Shown here: in pieces, positions 60,812 to 64,000 of the stretch
Layout: every line of letters starts with the position of its first letter
How positions within the stretch are numbered: position 1 is the stretch's first letter
NCBI RefSeq assembly: GCF_035195345.1
Contig: NZ_CP136574.1
Location: forward strand, 62,001 to 126,000
Direction of reading: 5' to 3'
Length of the DNA stretch: 64,000 bases
From: Flavobacterium sp.
GTDB taxonomy: Bacteria > Bacteroidota > Bacteroidia > Flavobacteriales > Flavobacteriaceae
The notes under the pieces: generated by a model
Told to the model about the DNA's origin: nothing
Databases searched by the model: none
What the model saw: the letters and a program-made list of their open reading frames with translations, nothing else
Translations under genes and position numbers: made by a program

Positions 60812-61210
60812 TTATCCAATAAATATCCATTTTTTATCACTGTTGAGTCTGAAGGAGCCCAGGTGTTCTCTTGCACATTCTGTGGGTGCAATTAGCGATA
60901 AAAAGTTAAGACCATCGGTGCCACGGTACAGGTGGTATATTTCTCCAATAACAGGTTCAAATGAGAATTTGGCATTGTAAACCAATTCATTGTATTCAAA
61001 CTCTTTCATTAAATTTTCATATTGTATTTTGAGCTCGTTGAATTTGTTTTCAAATTCTTTGTTGACACTTCTAATGCCTCTGCTCTTAAAGGCAGCTACA
61101 TCTTCAATTTGAATTACGGGTGCGCCCACATTGGTAGCATAGGTCATTAATTTGGCATTGTAGCCTTCTGTTTCAGAATACACCACATTGTCTGGTTTTT
61201 TTGCTTCCAT
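60812..61210 (-). CDS. DUF2452 protein
   Basis: 132 aa from ATG 61210 (MEAKKPDNVVYSETEGYNAKL); a frame opening at 61285 would overlap the upstream gene by 70 bp and is not needed. The core TNVGAPVIQIEDVAAFKSRGI and the end FEPVIGEIYHLYRG, FLSLIAPTEC, HLGSFRLNSDKKWIFI match DUF2452. Function unknown. It starts 4 bp after the stop of the TIGR03643-like gene and forms an operon with it. Confidence 0.8.
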   Translation of the reverse strand: MEAKKPDNVVYSETEGYNAKLMTYATNVGAPVIQIEDVAAFKSRGIRSVNKEFENKFNELKIQYENLMKEFEYNELVYNAKFSFEPVIGEIYHLYRGTDGLNFLSLIAPTECAREHLGSFRLNSDKKWIFIG

Positions 61211-61214
61211 GAAT

Positions 61215-61550
61215 TTACCTTTTAGAAATTTTATTGTTGGAGATGTTGCGTTGTCTTGTGCATTTAAATCGGTCAATGTCTGCATTGCGTTTAGCGCTGT
61301 GCTTGGTTTTGCAATTTTCTACTCGTGTGCGCCACAATTTGTAACTGCTCCATTTGAGTTCCTTTTTCATCAAGGCTTTTACGTCGGCTTCCGCCAATCC
61401 AAATTGGAAAGTAATCGCATCAAAAGGGGTTCGGTCTTCCCATGCCATTTCAATAATGCGATCAATTTGACTTTCGGTTAGCGCTTCGTTGGTATTGGGT
61501 GGGCTTATGGGTTTCACTTTGTTTATCTTTTTAAATAAATTATTAAACAA
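61215..61550 (-). CDS. TIGR03643-family small protein
   Basis: 111 aa. LTESQIDRIIEMAWEDRTPFDAITFQFGL (residues about 25-53) and KELKWSSYKLWRTRVENCKTKH are the family signature; the basic tail (DRFKCTRQRNISNNKISKR) suggests nucleic-acid contact. The N-terminal 22 residues are variable. The family is widespread and uncharacterised. First gene of the pair with DUF2452. Confidence 0.82.
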   Translation of the reverse strand: MFNNLFKKINKVKPISPPNTNEALTESQIDRIIEMAWEDRTPFDAITFQFGLAEADVKALMKKELKWSSYKLWRTRVENCKTKHSAKRNADIDRFKCTRQRNISNNKISKR

Positions 61551-61655
61551 AAGTAAGTAAAATTTTGGATATAAAAAATGTTTTTTTTGGGTGAGAGGTG
61601 AGGGGTTAGATTTGATATTTTTTTTGTAGTTTAGCTTAAAATTATTAAAAAAAAT

Positions 61656-63149
61656 ATGAAAAAATTAATTCTACTCTTCAGTATTTCTATCGTTTTTGTA
61701 ATGAATTCTTGGTCTCAGACATCCAATTTGGTTGTGTTTTCAGAGGATTTGAATCCATTTTATTTGGTTGTTAATGGGATTAAGCAAAATGCGACACCTG
61801 AAACTAATGTTAAAGTTACCAACATAAAAACACCTGATAATGCATTGATGGTGATTTTTCAGGATAAGGCATTGGGTACGGTAAAACAGAATTTTTACTT
61901 TCCAGAAATGGGTGTTGAAGCTACAACCAAAATAACGAAAACTTCAAAAGGATATAAATTGCGCTATTTTGGAGAAGTGCCTATAGAAGAGGCTATTCCT
62001 AGTGCTAATCAATACGCTACAAGCTTTCAAAATGTAGATGCCGAAACGCCATCAGCACCTATTGAGGAAGTAGTTCCTGTAGCACCATCTACTGCAATTA
62101 CTTCAACACCAAAAGAACTAATTGCAACTCCAGCTCCTAAGAGTACTAATGGTTCTTCTAGTGTATCTTCTGGAGCGGTTACAATGAATTACAAATGGGT
62201 AGCTGGAAAAAAATATACTTTTGTTGCCAATCAAAACGATCAGGTGACTACTTCTGTATTGGGTATGCAAATGAAAGACAAGTTTAAAGGTACTACTAAA
62301 TTCTTAATGGCGATTACTAATGTTGATGCCAAAGGAACTGCATCTGGTACTTTGTACTTACTAGATTATAAAGTGGTGGATTCTAAAGGTAGGGTTTTGG
62401 CATCGTTAGTTAATTTGCCAGCAACTGCTATTAAAAGTGATTTTAAAGTTGATGCCAAAGGAAATTTTACGTTTTTGAAAAGGTTAACATTAGTTACTAC
62501 AGCTCAAGGGAATGTGCTTGTATATTCTAAAGCTAACGACTCTTCATTGCATGTAGGTGGCGAAGCAGGCGATGTTAGCGTTGATGCTTATGCCGAATTT
62601 GATACTAAAACAGGTGCGATTAAAGCAGGATATTCTATTAAAGCAACGCAACCCGTTAAACAAATTAAAATTAAAGTAGATGAGAATACGGATCTTGTTG
62701 ATGTATTGCCTTATGATTATTTGGAGCTGTTGGTTTTACCAGAAGGAACAGTAAGTCAAGGTGATAGGTCACAATCTACCGTGAGTATTTATACCATTGC
62801 TATTTTGGCAAAAAATATTAGTAATGGTGTAGCACAACTGAATTATAAAATGGAGTCGGATAAATCCAAAAGTACGTTTGGGTCGTCTACTACCATTCAA
62901 TCTGAGAATTCTTCGATGTCTATGGAAATGCCAAATATGAATCAAATGATGAGCGACTTGAGTCCAGAAGAACAGCAAGGTATTGCTTTAACTAATCAAA
63001 TGATGCCTTCAATTAGTATGGATTTAGACAGTTTTTTTGATTGCAATTTAGGAATGTTTTCTTTAGTGAAAGGGGTTATGAATACTAGCATCAATACTAT
63101 GGGAATGAAAATTAATGTGGTGTCCGATTTGGAAATGAAGAGGTTATAG
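61656..63149 (+). CDS. Exported protein, possibly DUF6263-like
   Basis: 497 aa. Signal peptide about 1-21 (ends SWSQ). Residues 24-112: a small beta domain with LVVFSEDLNPFYLVVNGIKQN and ETNVKVTN, seen at the start of several Bacteroidota exported proteins. A Pro/Ala/Ser-rich linker (about 125-170) leads to a second domain from about 173 (YKWVAGKKYTFVANQNDQVTTSV) rich in strands, with a Met-rich patch (SSMSMEMPNMNQMMSDLS). The second domain resembles DUF6263-type proteins; this is a weak call. No terminator right after; monocistronic by position. Confidence 0.65.
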   Translation: MKKLILLFSISIVFVMNSWSQTSNLVVFSEDLNPFYLVVNGIKQNATPETNVKVTNIKTPDNALMVIFQDKALGTVKQNFYFPEMGVEATTKITKTSKGYKLRYFGEVPIEEAIPSANQYATSFQNVDAETPSAPIEEVVPVAPSTAITSTPKELIATPAPKSTNGSSSVSSGAVTMNYKWVAGKKYTFVANQNDQVTTSVLGMQMKDKFKGTTKFLMAITNVDAKGTASGTLYLLDYKVVDSKGRVLASLVNLPATAIKSDFKVDAKGNFTFLKRLTLVTTAQGNVLVYSKANDSSLHVGGEAGDVSVDAYAEFDTKTGAIKAGYSIKATQPVKQIKIKVDENTDLVDVLPYDYLELLVLPEGTVSQGDRSQSTVSIYTIAILAKNISNGVAQLNYKMESDKSKSTFGSSTTIQSENSSMSMEMPNMNQMMSDLSPEEQQGIALTNQMMPSISMDLDSFFDCNLGMFSLVKGVMNTSINTMGMKINVVSDLEMKRL

Positions 63150-63331
63150 AGTTACGGTTTTCTCTTTTAAAAGTGGTTTTCTTCATCGCACAAAGTGTCT
63201 GGCTTTAGTTAGTATATTACTACTTCGGAGTAATTATAGTTGAGGGGGAATGGTTAATGTTAATTAATGAAGGTTGAATTTAAGCTTTATTATTCTATTA
63301 CAAAAGATATTTATACTATGGGAAATACAAA

Positions 63332-63367
63332 TACAAAAACGCTCAAGATTATCTTGAGCGTTTTTGT
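63332..63367. terminator. Bidirectional terminator before ribB
   Basis: 16-bp perfect stem ACAAAAACGCTCAAGA / TCTTGAGCGTTTTTGT (63332-63347, 63352-63367) between the exported-protein gene and the converging ribB gene. Confidence 0.9.
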
Positions 63368-63386
63368 ATAAAATGTTTTACTTTTT

Positions 63387-64000
63387 TTAGTAATTTATAT
63401 ATTCCATAATTTCTAAACCGTAGCCAATCATTCCAACACGTTTGGTAGGAGCAGAGCCGTTAGAAAGTAATTTGATTTTTGTGATGTCTAGGTCGTGTAA
63501 TATTTGTGCGCCAATTCCAAAATCTTTAGCATCCATTTTAATTTGAGGCGCTTTCATTTCGCCAGCGCTTTGTAATACTTTTAATTCAGCGATACGATCT
63601 AGTAACTCTAATGATTTTACTTCTTGGTTAATAAAAATGATAGCACCTTTTTCCGCTTCATTAATTTTTCTGAAGATATCTTCAAGCTTTTTGTCGTTAT
63701 CGTTGGTTAAAGTACCTAATATATCGTTGTTTACTTGGGTGGTATTAATTCTTGTAACTACGGTATCGCCAGCATTCCAAGTTCCTTTTGTTAATGCAAT
63801 GTGAACTTGTTTGTTGGTAGTTTGTAAATAGGCACGCATTCTGAAGGTTCCAAAACGCGTTTCAATATCAAAATCTTCTTTCTTTTGAATTAAACTGTCG
63901 TGTTGCATTCTATAAGCCACTAAGTCTTCGATAGAAACTAGTTTTAAGTCAAACTTTTTAGCTACTTCTACCAATTCCGGTAAACGTGCCATGGTTCCGT
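63387..64000 (-). CDS. ribB: 3,4-dihydroxy-2-butanone-4-phosphate synthase with degenerate GTP-cyclohydrolase-II domain (C-terminal part)
   Basis: Partial: the frame is open past the right edge (DGTMARLPEL at the boundary, so the Met at 63992 is internal). Residues to about SIEDLVAYR are the end of the DHBP synthase domain, which makes the four-carbon riboflavin precursor from ribulose 5-phosphate. The next 175 residues follow the GTP cyclohydrolase II fold (FGTFRMRAYL, HIALTKG, GIGAQILHDLDITKIKLLSN) but lack the three zinc cysteines: the SECLTGDxFGSxRCDC region reads NTTQVNNDILGTLTND. The second domain is therefore presumably inactive as a cyclohydrolase. Confidence 0.88.
   Translation of the reverse strand, partial: GTMARLPELVEVAKKFDLKLVSIEDLVAYRMQHDSLIQKKEDFDIETRFGTFRMRAYLQTTNKQVHIALTKGTWNAGDTVVTRINTTQVNNDILGTLTNDNDKKLEDIFRKINEAEKGAIIFINQEVKSLELLDRIAELKVLQSAGEMKAPQIKMDAKDFGIGAQILHDLDITKIKLLSNGSAPTKRVGMIGYGLEIMEYINY

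Overview
The window is AT-rich DNA from a member of the Bacteroidota, most likely a Flavobacterium or close relative (family Flavobacteriaceae). The signs are a SusC/SusD pair, a giant adhesin with a type IX secretion C-terminus followed by a PorP/SprF-like partner, promoters with the flavobacterial TAnnTTTG element and almost no Shine-Dalgarno sites, a tmRNA with the tag GENNYALAA, and an integrase of the GLAYxD type. All assignments come from reading the sequence; no database search was possible.

Left accessory region (1-17,150, a probable genomic island next to the tmRNA gene). It starts inside a DUF262 gene. Then come a PLD-like protein and a two-helix membrane protein, both framed by a 384-bp direct repeat that carries a tiny one-helix membrane ORF. 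A three-gene XRE / HipA-like kinase / HIRAN operon follows. After a 0.6-kb non-coding stretch that folds into strong hairpins comes a nutrient-uptake locus (SusC, SusD, S9 peptidase). Facing it are a small cysteine-bearing exported protein (DUF6520-like), a MauE/DoxX membrane protein with a large C-terminal domain, and an AraC-type regulator. A tyrosine integrase stands next to the 3' end of ssrA, the classic site for island insertion.

Central region (17,600-41,000). Housekeeping and stress genes: a saccharopine/alanine-dehydrogenase-like enzyme, a FucP-type sugar transporter behind a perfect LacI-type palindrome, and an envelope operon (membrane protein, YiiX-like hydrolase, winged-helix regulator, COQ4-like protein, CreD) with two identical 19-bp operators. 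Next is a metal/envelope stress cluster: an LTA-synthase-like enzyme, a thioredoxin-ApbE-DUF4266-DUF3570 operon, an OmpR-type response regulator with a CDF metal transporter and histidine kinase, and a CusA-type RND pump fused to its TolC-like outer-membrane factor, with adaptor. Direct repeats of CTTAA(G) spaced by 11 bp stand before three transcription units of this cluster and look like the binding sites of the response regulator.

Right region (41,000-64,000). A HU-like gene is followed by four palindromes spaced 22 bp. Then comes a compact three-gene unit: a UvrD-like helicase with an inserted nuclease-like domain, a zinc ribbon and a C-terminal DNA-binding-like tail; an HNH nuclease; and a methyltransferase-HIT fusion. 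It resembles an uncharacterised defence or nucleic-acid-repair system and is my best candidate for something new. An IS110-family element, a signal-bearing HNH protein and the 10.1-kb adhesin gene follow. The adhesin contains five tandem 870-bp repeats arranged as a 1,740-bp higher-order repeat. The window ends with a decayed nuclease locus, two small conserved genes, a secreted protein and a RibB whose GTP-cyclohydrolase-II half has lost its zinc cysteines.
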